From Ralstonia pickettii (GTDB lineage Bacteria; Pseudomonadota; Gammaproteobacteria; Burkholderiales; Burkholderiaceae): a stretch of 64,000 nt of DNA. Each line of letters begins with the position of its first letter. Position 1 is the stretch's first letter. The translations under genes were made by a program, and so were the position numbers. Shown here in pieces: positions 38,378 to 46,970 of the stretch. Under the pieces are notes generated by a model, which was not told the origin of the DNA, made no database searches, and saw nothing but the letters and a program-made list of their open reading frames with translations. The stretch covers positions 434,001-498,000 of the forward strand of contig NZ_JFZG01000008.1 in assembly GCF_000607165.1 (NCBI RefSeq), given 5' to 3'.

Positions 38378-39754
38378 TCAGCACTCCACAATATTCACCG
38401 CCAACCCCCCCCGCGCCGTCTCCTTGTACTTGGTCTTCATATCCGCCCCCGTCTCCCGCATCGTCTTGATCACGGAGTCGAGCGAAACATAATGCGTGCC
38501 ATCCCCACGCAACGCCATGCGCGCCGCATTCACCGCCTTCACAGACGCCATCGCATTGCGCTCGATGCACGGAATCTGCACCAGCCCGCCGACCGGGTCG
38601 CACGTCAGCCCCAGGTTGTGCTCCATGCCAATCTCAGCAGCGTTTTCGACTTGAGCAGGCGTGCCGCCCTGCACCGCAGCGAGCGCGCCCGCTGCCATCG
38701 AACACGCCACGCCGACCTCTCCCTGACAACCGACTTCCGCGCCAGAGATCGACGCATTCATCTTGTAGAGCATGCCGATCGCACCGGCGGTGAGCAGGAA
38801 ATCCACCACACCGCTGTCGTTCGCGCCGGGCACGAAGCGGTCGTAGTAATGCATCACCGCCGGGATGATGCCCGCTGCGCCGTTGGTCGGTGCCGTGACG
38901 ACGCGCCCCCCCGCAGCGTTCTCTTCGTTCACGGCAATCGCATACAGGTTCACCCAATCGATGACTGACAGCGGGTCGGACAGCGTGCGTTCGGCCTGCA
39001 CCGTGAGCCGTGAATACAACTCGGCGGCACGGCGCCTCACGTGGAACGGGCCCGGCAGTTCGCCCTCCGTACGGCAGCCGCGCGCCACGCACGCTTGCAT
39101 CACGTGCCAGATGTTGAGCAGACCGGCACGCACTTCGGCCTCGGTGCGCCACGTCAGCTCGTTTTCGAGCATCAGGCGGGCGATGGATTTGCCCGTCGAC
39201 TCGCACATCGCCAACAGTTCCTTGCCGCTGCGGAACGGATGCGGCAACTGGTCATGCGCTGCCAGCACCTGCGTGTTCGGTGCGCCAGCCGTGACGACAA
39301 AACCGCCGCCGACTGACAGATAGCGAGCCTCGCGCAGACGCTCGCCGGCGGCGTCGAAGGCGTGGAACTTCATGCCGTTCGGATGCTCGGCCATCGCTTC
39401 GCGGCGGTAGAAGGCGATGTGTTCCTTCTCGGTAAAGCGCATCGCGTGACGGCCCAGCAGCGACAGCGATTGCGATGCACGCAACTCCGCCAGCTTGGCA
39501 TCGATGGTGTCGGGGTCGATGGTGTCAGGCGCCTCGCCCATCAGGCCGAGGATGACGCCGCGGTCCGTGCCGTGGCCTTTGCCGGTGGCACCGAGCGAGC
39601 CGTACAGCTCGACGCGCACGCTGGCGACTTGTGGCATCAGCCCATCAGCTTCCAGGCCGGAGGCGAACATGAGCGCGGCGCGCATCGGCCCGACGGTGTG
39701 TGAGCTGGACGGGCCAATGCCGATCTTGAAGAGGTCGAAAACGGAAACAGCCAT
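38378..39754 (-). CDS. sdaA: L-serine ammonia-lyase (single chain, 4Fe-4S)
   Basis: This 458-residue enzyme deaminates L-serine to pyruvate. The N-terminal beta domain carries [17 protein letters not shown]. The alpha domain has the cluster cysteines in [27 protein letters not shown] and [18 protein letters not shown]. Length is normal for the fused type. It lies on the same strand as gcvTHP, with an alginate-lyase-like gene between; the pairing makes sense because GcvTHP activity and serine hydroxymethyltransferase link glycine to serine and pyruvate. Confidence 0.96.
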   Translation of the reverse strand: MAVSVFDLFKIGIGPSSSHTVGPMRAALMFASGLEADGLMPQVASVRVELYGSLGATGKGHGTDRGVILGLMGEAPDTIDPDTIDAKLAELRASQSLSLLGRHAMRFTEKEHIAFYRREAMAEHPNGMKFHAFDAAGERLREARYLSVGGGFVVTAGAPNTQVLAAHDQLPHPFRSGKELLAMCESTGKSIARLMLENELTWRTEAEVRAGLLNIWHVMQACVARGCRTEGELPGPFHVRRRAAELYSRLTVQAERTLSDPLSVIDWVNLYAIAVNEENAAGGRVVTAPTNGAAGIIPAVMHYYDRFVPGANDSGVVDFLLTAGAIGMLYKMNASISGAEVGCQGEVGVACSMAAGALAAVQGGTPAQVENAAEIGMEHNLGLTCDPVGGLVQIPCIERNAMASVKAVNAARMALRGDGTHYVSLDSVIKTMRETGADMKTKYKETARGGLAVNIVEC

Positions 39755-39850
39755 GGGTGAGGCTCCGGGGGGGCGTTAAAGGGTGCAAGCGGCTTGTGGC
39801 CGCTTGCGCCAGGTTGTTGTGCGCGCGCTCTCAGTACAGCGCTTCGCCGT

Positions 39851-40969
39851 TCAGCGGGCTGCGCATAGCGCCAGCCAATCAGGCGCTGTAGCGGCGAGCC
39901 GCTCGGCCAGCGTGCGGTATTTCGGGTCCAGTCGCGCAGCCTGCCAATACAGCGTGCCGGCGCTTTTCGGCTCCCACATGCCGGAGAAGCCGGGCAGGCC
40001 CGCGTCGGCTCGCTTCTTGTCGAAAGCAACGTGTGAGTGGACGTATTCCTCGTGCGTGCGGCTGCCGTCGGCATACGGCACGAGCCAATCAACGGCGGCG
40101 GCGAGCGTGGCGCCGTTGGCTGCGCGCTCATGTAGCCAGTGCTGGCCGAAAGGCTGCACGGCAATCGCGGCCATCGTCAGCGGCTCGAGGTCGTAGACGA
40201 CGTAGTGCAGTGCATCGCGGTCTTCAAAATCTTCCACCGACCCGTCCGGGCGCACGTTATTGGCGAGCTGTTGCAGGAACAGGCGATGTACCTGCGCGAG
40301 CAACGCGTGGTCACCCAGCGCGGCAGCCGACATTGCCATCAGCTTGATGCGATGGCTTTGCCAGTTGTTCACCCACGTGTGGGACAGCGGCTGGCGCGCA
40401 GCCTCGGCGCGGGCGATATAGCCCTCGGCCAGCGTGTGCAGGAAGCGTTGCGTCTCTGCGTGCGTGCCCGGCGTCAGGCCGTCGCGCGCGAGCATGTAGG
40501 CCTGGATCAGCGCATCGAACTTCGTCTCGTCGATCGGGTTGAAGCTCGGTACATACGTTCCAACCCACGCGTGCAGAAAGGTGTCGACCTGCTCGGCGAA
40601 CCGCATGTCGCCCGTGAGGCGCCAGGCCATTGCTGCGTCGCGCATGACCGGAAAGTCCCGCGCGGCCGTAACGGATTCGTCGTAGATGCCCTGATGGGGC
40701 AGCGTGCCTTCCGTATGCAGGCGCGGCAACGGGTGCGGCGTCCGCTCGAGATGCTGGGTGGCGCGGGCGATCAGTTTTCCAGCAGCAGGCTCACCGGACA
40801 GCGCAGGCGAAACGCTGCACCACTCGCGTGCCGACCCGGTCGAGGTGTGCGCGCCGGCGGATTCCGATACGGCCGCACCTGCTTGCACCGGCGAGCACGC
40901 ACCGCATACCGCAACAGCGGCAGCACAGGCAAGCAGACGGAGGAGCGAGGAAGGCTGGAGCATCGGCAT
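39851..40969 (-). CDS. Alginate-lyase-family lipoprotein
   Basis: This exported protein of about 372 residues has a probable lipoprotein signal (LLRLLACAAAVAVCGAC, two possible lipid Cys). The alpha/alpha-toroid pattern of the alginate lyase family is seen in WRLTGDMRFAEQVDTFLHAW, NPIDETKFDALIQAYMLARD and HTWVNNWQSHRIKLMAM, with the conserved Asn and His of the catalytic cleft. YADGSRTHEEYVHSHVAFDKKR is near the end. It interrupts the gcvP-sdaA interval and has no polysaccharide genes next to it. ATG at 40969 fits the signal peptide. Confidence 0.82.
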   Translation of the reverse strand: MPMLQPSSLLRLLACAAAVAVCGACSPVQAGAAVSESAGAHTSTGSAREWCSVSPALSGEPAAGKLIARATQHLERTPHPLPRLHTEGTLPHQGIYDESVTAARDFPVMRDAAMAWRLTGDMRFAEQVDTFLHAWVGTYVPSFNPIDETKFDALIQAYMLARDGLTPGTHAETQRFLHTLAEGYIARAEAARQPLSHTWVNNWQSHRIKLMAMSAAALGDHALLAQVHRLFLQQLANNVRPDGSVEDFEDRDALHYVVYDLEPLTMAAIAVQPFGQHWLHERAANGATLAAAVDWLVPYADGSRTHEEYVHSHVAFDKKRADAGLPGFSGMWEPKSAGTLYWQAARLDPKYRTLAERLAATAPDWLALCAAR

Positions 40970-41129
40970 AGCGGGGTCTCGTCGATCAGGTGAACTGTCG
41001 TCACCATAAACGGCGAGGCGCGCTGAAAAAAGCGGTTGTGAGCACGAGTTACAGGGATTGCGCCGCGTTACATGTGACGCGGCGGCGGAGCGCAATGCAC
41101 CGCCGCCGCCTCATGTCACGTCGAATGCA

Positions 41130-44069
41130 TCAATCCTGCGCGTACTCGCTCATCGGCACGCAGGCGCAGAACAGGTTGCGGTCGCCGTAGACGTTGTCGG
41201 CGCGGCCGACCGGCGGCCAGTACTTTTGCTTGCGCAACGATGCTACCGGGTAGGCGGCCTGCTCGCGCGTGTACTTGTGCGACCAATCGTCGGCCATCAC
41301 CACGGCTGCGGTGTGCGGTGCATGCTTGAGCGGGTTGTCTTCGCGGTCGAATTCGCCCGAGATCACCTTGTCGACTTCGCCACGGATGGCGATCATCGCG
41401 TCGATGAAGCGGTCGAGTTCCACCTTCGGTTCGCTCTCGGTCGGCTCGATCATCAGCGTGCCGGGCACCGGGAAGCTCATCGTCGGTGCGTGGAAGCCGA
41501 AGTCCATCAGGCGCTTGGCGATGTCTTCGTTGCTGATGCCCGATTCCTTCTGCAGCGGACGGATGTCGAGAATGCACTCGTGCGCCACCAGGTCGTGCGC
41601 GCCCGTGTACAGCACTGGGTAATACGGAGCGAGCCGCTTGGCCACGTAGTTGGCAGACAGGATGGCCGTCTCGGTAGCGGCGGTCAGGCCCGCTGCGCCC
41701 ATCATCGCGATGTACATCCAGGAGATCGGCAGGATCGACGCCGAGCCGAACGCTGCAGCCGACACGTTGCCGATGTTCTGGCTGGCGTCTTCACCCGAGG
41801 CCGCGCGGCCGGGCAGGAACGGTGCGAGGTGCGCGCCCACGGCCACCGGACCCACGCCCGGGCCGCCGCCGCCGTGCGGAATGCAGAACGTCTTGTGCAG
41901 GTTCAGGTGCGAGACGTCGCCGCCGAAGTGGCCGGGCGCCGCGGTGCCGACCATGGCGTTCATGTTGGCGCCGTCGACGTACACCTGGCCGCCGTGGCTG
42001 TGCACGATCTCGCACACGCGCTTGACGCCTTCCTCGAACACGCCGTGCGTGGACGGGTAGGTGATCATGATTGCCGCGAGGTTCTTGCTGTGCTCGGCAG
42101 CCTTCTTCTCCAGGTCAGCCAGATCGACGTTGCCGCGCTCATCGCACGCCACGACAACGACCTGCATGCCGGCCATCTGTGCCGACGCGGGGTTCGTGCC
42201 ATGCGCCGACGACGGGATCAGGCACACGTTACGGTGCGCTTCGCCACGGCTGGCGTGGTAGGCATGGATGATCAGCAGGCCAGCGTATTCACCTTGCGAG
42301 CCGGCATTCGGCTGCAGGCTAACGGCGGCGTAGCCGGTGGCGGCGCACAGCATCTGCTCGAGCTGGTCGATCATCTCGCGGTAGCCGACGGTCTGATCTG
42401 CCGGCGCGAACGGGTGGATGTTCGAGAACTCGGGCCACGTCACCGGCAGCATTTCTGCGGTGGCGTTGAGCTTCATGGTGCACGAGCCCAGCGGAATCAT
42501 CGTGCGGTCGAGCGCGAGGTCCTTGTCGGCCAAGCTGCGCAGGTAGCGCAGCATTTCGTGCTCGGAGTGGTGTGCGTTGAACACCGGGTGCGTCAGGTAC
42601 GCGCTCTGGCGCACGAGCGACGCCGGATACGCGTCCGCAACTGCTGCTTCGGTCTGGTCGAAGTCCGGCGCGGCAGCGTGGGCGGCGTGCGCGAAGACTT
42701 CCCACAGCGCGACCACATCGGCGCGCGTGACCGTCTCGTCCAGCGAGATGCCCAGGCGTGTGTCGTCGATCTGGCGCAGGTTGATGCCGTGCGCCTGTGC
42801 CGCGATGTGCAGGTTGGCAGTACGTGCGCCGGTGGCGACCGTCAGCGTGTCGAAAAAGGCGTCGGCTTCCAGCGTGTAGCCGATCGCGCGCAGGCCGGCG
42901 GCCAGCGTGGCGGTCAGGCGGTGCACGCGTTGGGCGATGCGCTTCAGGCCCTGCGGGCCGTGGTAGACGGCATACATCGATGCCATCACACCCAGCAGCA
43001 CCTGTGCGGTACAGATGTTCGAGGTGGCCTTCTCGCGGCGGATGTGCTGCTCGCGCGTCTGCAGAGCCAGGCGGTAGGCCGGGTTGCCCTGCGCGTCGAT
43101 CGTCACGCCGACCAGGCGACCGGGCATCGAGCGCTTGAACGCATCGCGCACGGCCATGTAGCCGGCGTGCGGGCCGCCGAAGCCGAACGGCACGCCAAAG
43201 CGCTGCGTGTTGCCGATCACGACGTCGGCACCCCATTCGCCCGGCGCAGCCAGCAGCGTGAGCGCCAGCAAGTCGGCAGCCGCCACGACCAAGCCGCCGG
43301 CAGCGTGCACGGCATCGGTTAGCGCCTGGTACGTCGCCAGATCGCCCAGCAGCGCACCGTTGGCGCCCGGGTATTGCAGCAGCACGCCGAACGCGTCGTG
43401 CTTGGCAGCGTCGGCTGCCGGGCCGGTCACCACCTGCACGCCGATCGGCTCGGCGCGCGTGCGCACGACTTCCAGCGTTTGCGGGAGCACGTCGTCCGCC
43501 ACAAAGAACACGGTCGACTTCGATTTGCCAATGCGCTGCAGCAGCGTCATCGCCTCGGCAGCGGCCGTCGCTTCGTCCAGCATCGACGCGTTGGCGATGT
43601 CCATCGCGGTCAGGTCGATCACCATCTGCTGGAAGTTCAGCATCGCCTCCAGGCGGCCCTGCGAGATTTCTGGCTGGTACGGCGTGTAGGCCGTGTACCA
43701 GGCGGGGTTCTCGAGGATGTTGCGCAGGATGACGCCCGGCGTGTGCGTGCCGTAGTAACCCTGGCCGATCAGGCTCTTGACCACGCGGTTCTGTCCGGCG
43801 ATGCCGCGCAGCTTGGCCAGCGCCGCCTCTTCGGTCAGCGGCTGTGTGAATTCACCCAGCGGCATGCCGTCCTGGCGGCGGATGGCCGGCGGAATCACGG
43901 CGTCGATCAGCTTGGCGCGGCTATCAAAGCCGAGCGCCGCAAGCATCTGCGCTTGCTCTTCCGGCGACGGGCCGATGTGGCGGTGCGCGAAGGCGTCGCA
44001 CGCCTCCAGGGCGGCGAGGGTGGGGCGTTCGGCAGCAAGCGCCGAGGAAGCGGGGTGCGGAGCGTTCAT
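41130..44069 (-). CDS. gcvP: Glycine dehydrogenase (decarboxylating), P protein
   Basis: This 979-residue PLP enzyme decarboxylates glycine and passes the aminomethyl group to the lipoyl arm of GcvH. It is the fused single-chain form: the N-terminal half has [19 protein letters not shown] and [20 protein letters not shown], and the C-terminal half holds the PLP lysine K726 in [15 protein letters not shown]. The ATG at 44069 (MNAPHPASS) is chosen. It is the third gene after gcvT and gcvH. Inverted repeats (41061-41084) follow its stop but without a T-run. Confidence 0.97.
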   Translation of the reverse strand: MNAPHPASSALAAERPTLAALEACDAFAHRHIGPSPEEQAQMLAALGFDSRAKLIDAVIPPAIRRQDGMPLGEFTQPLTEEAALAKLRGIAGQNRVVKSLIGQGYYGTHTPGVILRNILENPAWYTAYTPYQPEISQGRLEAMLNFQQMVIDLTAMDIANASMLDEATAAAEAMTLLQRIGKSKSTVFFVADDVLPQTLEVVRTRAEPIGVQVVTGPAADAAKHDAFGVLLQYPGANGALLGDLATYQALTDAVHAAGGLVVAAADLLALTLLAAPGEWGADVVIGNTQRFGVPFGFGGPHAGYMAVRDAFKRSMPGRLVGVTIDAQGNPAYRLALQTREQHIRREKATSNICTAQVLLGVMASMYAVYHGPQGLKRIAQRVHRLTATLAAGLRAIGYTLEADAFFDTLTVATGARTANLHIAAQAHGINLRQIDDTRLGISLDETVTRADVVALWEVFAHAAHAAAPDFDQTEAAVADAYPASLVRQSAYLTHPVFNAHHSEHEMLRYLRSLADKDLALDRTMIPLGSCTMKLNATAEMLPVTWPEFSNIHPFAPADQTVGYREMIDQLEQMLCAATGYAAVSLQPNAGSQGEYAGLLIIHAYHASRGEAHRNVCLIPSSAHGTNPASAQMAGMQVVVVACDERGNVDLADLEKKAAEHSKNLAAIMITYPSTHGVFEEGVKRVCEIVHSHGGQVYVDGANMNAMVGTAAPGHFGGDVSHLNLHKTFCIPHGGGGPGVGPVAVGAHLAPFLPGRAASGEDASQNIGNVSAAAFGSASILPISWMYIAMMGAAGLTAATETAILSANYVAKRLAPYYPVLYTGAHDLVAHECILDIRPLQKESGISNEDIAKRLMDFGFHAPTMSFPVPGTLMIEPTESEPKVELDRFIDAMIAIRGEVDKVISGEFDREDNPLKHAPHTAAVVMADDWSHKYTREQAAYPVASLRKQKYWPPVGRADNVYGDRNLFCACVPMSEYAQD

Positions 44070-44136
44070 GGCAAGGGCTCGAAATTCAGGCAAAGCGCCG
44101 ATGTGCGGGTCAGGCACATCGGCTTCGGTGACCGGC

Positions 44137-44517
44137 TTAGCCGATCTTGGCGGCGTACTGCTCGGCCGACATCAGCGCGTTCACATCGTCGGCGTTGGTC
44201 GGCTTGATCTTGAACAGCCATGCGTCGTAGGCGCCGGCGTTGACCGACTCGGGCGCGCCTGCGGCGTCGGCGTTGTTGGCGATGATCTCGCCCGACACGG
44301 GGGCGTAGATGTCGGAGGCGGCCTTGACCGATTCGACCACGGCAATCGCCTCGTCCTTGGCGACGGCGCGACCAGCGTCCGGCAGCTCCAGGAAGACGAT
44401 GTCGCCGAGCGCGTCCTGCGCGTAGTCGGTGATGCCGATGGTCAGCGTGCCGTCGGCTTCAACGCGGATCCACTCGTCGTGTTCGGTGTACTTCAGATCG
44501 GCGGGGACGTTGCTCAT
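44137..44517 (-). CDS. gcvH: Glycine cleavage system H protein
   Basis: This 126-residue lipoyl carrier has its lipoylated lysine at K65 in [19 protein letters not shown]. It begins [20 protein letters not shown] and is of normal length. An upstream in-frame Met (44568) would overlap gcvT. It shuttles the aminomethyl intermediate between GcvP, GcvT and the L protein, the last not encoded here. Confidence 0.97.
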   Translation of the reverse strand: MSNVPADLKYTEHDEWIRVEADGTLTIGITDYAQDALGDIVFLELPDAGRAVAKDEAIAVVESVKAASDIYAPVSGEIIANNADAAGAPESVNAGAYDAWLFKIKPTNADDVNALMSAEQYAAKIG

Positions 44518-44564
44518 GAAAGGTTTCTCCGGAAGATTGGTATTGGGGGATGCGGATTCGGTGT

Positions 44565-45692
44565 TCAACTGACCAGCGCCTTGCCATTGCGCACGAACGG
44601 CAGTTTAACCACAGTCGCGGTCAACTTGCGGTCGCGAATTTCGACCTGCACGTCGGTGCCGACGGCCACGTCCTTGGGCAGGCGCGCCAGCGCAATGGAG
44701 AGCGACAGGCTCGGGCTGAACGTGCCGCTGGTGATCTCGCCGTCACCGGCAGCGGTGATGACCTTCTGATGGGCGCGCAGCACGCCGCCCTTGTCGCGCA
44801 GGATCAGGCCGACGAACTGTTCGCGCTGGCCGCCGGCTTGCAGCGCGGCCTTGCCGGTGAAGTCGCGTTCGCTTTGCAGGTCCACCGTCCACGCGAGGCC
44901 GGCGTCGAGCGGCGAGACGTGCTCGTCCATGTCTTGGCCGTAGAGGTTCATGCCCGCCTCCAGGCGCAGCGTGTCGCGTGCGCCCAGGCCGGCCGGGCGT
45001 ACGCCTGCTTGCAGCAGGCGCTCCCACACACCGGCGATCTGCGCGGCCGGCACGATCAGTTCGAAACCGTCTTCACCCGTGTAGCCGGTGCGCGCAACCA
45101 TGATCTCGCCGACGTGCTCGACGGTGGCGAAGCCGGCGTTGAACGGCTTGAGCGCTTCGCCCACGGCCTGCGTGCCGGGGAGCGCGGCGTACGTCTTGGC
45201 GCGCGCATTCGGGCCTTGCACGGCCAGGATGCCCAGCGGCTCGGCGCCACCGTTGTTGTCGGAGCGGCGCGGCGTGATCGTCACGTCGGTGCCGGCGGCG
45301 GCGTTCTGCGCAACGATCCACTCCAGGTCCGTCGGCGCGGTGCCGGCGTTGACCACCAGACGGAACCAGTCTTCGCGGAAGAAGTAGACGATCAGATCGT
45401 CGATCACGCCGCCCTTGGGGTTGAGCATGCAGCTGTAGAGCGCCTTGCCGGGCGTCTGCAGCTTATCGACGTTGTTGGCGAGCAGCCCACGCAGGAAGTC
45501 GCGAACGCGCGCGCCGGTGAGGTCGACCACGCACATGTGCGAGACATCGAAGATGCCGGCGTCTTGGCGCACGGCGTGGTGTTCTTCAATCTGGGAGCCG
45601 TAGTTGACGGGCATGTCCCAGCCGCCAAAGTCGACCATGCGGGCGCCCAGCGAGCGGTGGATGGCATTGAGCGGCGTGTGTTGGAGCGTCAT
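44565..45692 (-). CDS. gcvT: Glycine cleavage system aminomethyltransferase (T protein)
   Basis: This 375-residue tetrahydrofolate-dependent enzyme releases ammonia and forms methylene-THF. The N-terminus [20 protein letters not shown] is followed by [20 protein letters not shown] and DVSHM, and [17 protein letters not shown] marks the folate-binding domain. It is the first gene of the gcvTHP operon, 60 bp downstream of the riboswitch-controlled terminator. Confidence 0.97.
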   Translation of the reverse strand: MTLQHTPLNAIHRSLGARMVDFGGWDMPVNYGSQIEEHHAVRQDAGIFDVSHMCVVDLTGARVRDFLRGLLANNVDKLQTPGKALYSCMLNPKGGVIDDLIVYFFREDWFRLVVNAGTAPTDLEWIVAQNAAAGTDVTITPRRSDNNGGAEPLGILAVQGPNARAKTYAALPGTQAVGEALKPFNAGFATVEHVGEIMVARTGYTGEDGFELIVPAAQIAGVWERLLQAGVRPAGLGARDTLRLEAGMNLYGQDMDEHVSPLDAGLAWTVDLQSERDFTGKAALQAGGQREQFVGLILRDKGGVLRAHQKVITAAGDGEITSGTFSPSLSLSIALARLPKDVAVGTDVQVEIRDRKLTATVVKLPFVRNGKALVS

Positions 45693-45751
45693 GGAATCTC
45701 TCGGCTGATTACGCCGCCGTGGCCGGGCGCGGCGCATTGAACGGGGACCAG

Positions 45752-45827
45752 AAAAGCAAAAAGGCCACCCGCGCAGCCTAGTTCCTCATGGTGACGCCAT
45801 GAAGATCATCAAGCTGCGCAGATGGCC
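45752..45827 (-). terminator. Riboswitch-controlled terminator before gcvT
   Basis: On the minus strand, GGCCATCTGCGCAGC (45827-45813) pairs with GCTGCGCGGGTGGCC (45777-45763) using two G-U pairs, then TTTTTGCTTTT follows. The first arm directly follows, and can overlap, the closing stem of the second glycine aptamer, so glycine binding should prevent terminator formation (inference). Confidence 0.8.
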
Positions 45828-46056
45828 CCTCTGTCCTTGGTACCTGAGAGATTGCGAAGCAGCGCGTACTGCGGTACGCGCCGGTCCGTGAGCCCCTTCG
45901 GTGGGCGCCCGCTGTGGTTCGTGCGGCGCCAGCTCTCCAGAGTGCGGTCGGACGCATGTCCGCCGATCCGCCCGGTCCTGGATGCCTGAGAGTTTTCGGG
46001 TGCTACCCCTTCGGCGGCGCCTTGCCGTGTACGGCGGGCACGCTCTCCCGGATGGA
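45828..46056 (-). promoter_or_regulatory. Tandem glycine riboswitch
   Basis: Two glycine aptamers are in series on the minus strand. Aptamer 1 (about 46056-45970) opens GGGAGAGC, with CCGAAGGGGTAGCACCCG in the core and ACTCTCAGGCA near its end. Aptamer 2 (about 45947-45828) opens CTGGAGAGC, with ACCGAAGGGGCTCACGG and AATCTCTCAGGTACC, ending AGGACAGAGG. These are the conserved elements of the gcvT-class glycine riboswitch, and it precedes gcvT with a terminator as expression platform. Expected behaviour: glycine turns the gcv operon on. Confidence 0.93.
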
Positions 46057-46135
46057 TGAGCGGAATTTACGGAAGGGGGATGGGATTGTCAATTGGGGGG
46101 CGGCGGCTTTTTGGAGGAGGGCTGGCTTGATGCTT

Positions 46136-46428
46136 TTGGTCCATCCCTTGTTTCATCCCCTGCCGGGGCTGACTCACTTTTCTTTGTCTTGCCAAAGAAA
46201 AGTAAGCAAAAGAAAGGCGCGCCCGAGATGGCGACTTCCCCTTGAATTTCTGTCGCAGAGAGGGGAAGGGAAAAACTCGCTGCGCTCAGACAGTTTCCCT
46301 TCCTTTTTCCTCTCTGCAACAGAAATTCAAGGCGCCATCTAGGGCTGGTACGTCAAAGGCCAAAGACCAAAGACAACGGCCACAGCTTCGGGGCGCTGGC
46401 GAGATCGCCAAGCCCCAAGGGTGTGGCC
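46136..46428. repeat. Composite palindromic repeat, copy C (half)
   Basis: Only one arm is present. The tip TTGGTCCATCCCTTGTTTC and the arm hairpin 46240-46332 (outer stem CCTTGAATTTCTGTCGC with GCAACAGAAATTCAAGG; inner stem GGAAGGGAAA / TTTCCCTTCC) are complete. A centre follows with its own stem GGCCACA / TGTGGCC (46378-46428). The second arm is missing; the next gene's stop is 33 bp further on. Confidence 0.85.
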
Positions 46429-46460
46429 GGAGTGCGGGTGTTGGTTGGTCTTGCTGTGAC

Positions 46461-46787
46461 TTACTTGCCAATCTGGCGGCTGACCTGGTTTTCCTGCTGG
46501 TTCAGCGTGCGCTGCTCCTGCTTGGTGATGGCACCGCCATTCTGAGCCGCCATGTCGCGCTCTTCCTGGCGAATCTGATGGTCTTCCCGGTGCAGCTGGC
46601 GCGCTTGGCCCTTGGTGATCTCGCCTTCCTTCACTTCGTTGTGGATGCGCTTGTTCTGGTTGGCGAGGCGGTGGTTGACCTCGGCGCGGCGCGGGTGGTC
46701 TTTTTGCCACTGCGTCTGGGCGAAGGCGCCGGTGGTGGCGGACAGGGCGACGGCGGTAACGGCCAGGGCTTTGACGATGCGGTTCAT
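46461..46787 (-). CDS. Small secreted Gln/Lys-rich protein, 108 aa
   Basis: I do not recognise a characterised family. A clear signal peptide (MNRIVKALAVTAVALSATT, then GAFA|QT) is followed by a charged, helical, Gln/Arg/Glu-rich mature part of about 85 residues (WQKDHPRRAEVNHRLANQNK ... ITKQEQRTLNQQENQVSRQI). It has no cysteines and probably forms helical hairpins or a coiled coil in the periplasm, somewhat like Spy/CpxP chaperones in composition but without their LTxxQ motifs. It stands alone. Confidence 0.75.
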   Translation of the reverse strand: MNRIVKALAVTAVALSATTGAFAQTQWQKDHPRRAEVNHRLANQNKRIHNEVKEGEITKGQARQLHREDHQIRQEERDMAAQNGGAITKQEQRTLNQQENQVSRQIGK

Positions 46788-46970
46788 GGTGGTTTCTCCG
46801 GTGGGCGGCCGACTGATTCAGCCGCTGTCCTGCCTATAACGAACCGCGTTGCCGACGCGCTTACGGTCTTCGTGTAACCACACGTAAGCCGTGTAACGCG
46901 GCGCAGAAGGCCGGGGGGCGCAAACGAATGTGGTGCCGGCGCTTACCTTCAGCCGCTCAACGTGGTTGAC

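Noticed and set aside
41061-41084. Intrinsic terminator after gcvP
   Set aside because: The 12-bp inverted repeat is real, but no T-run follows on either strand, so terminator status is not supported.
41058-43322. Plus-strand open frame of 754 codons opposite gcvP
   Set aside because: It is antisense to an intact, conserved gcvP and its translation is His/Val/Arg-rich without motifs.
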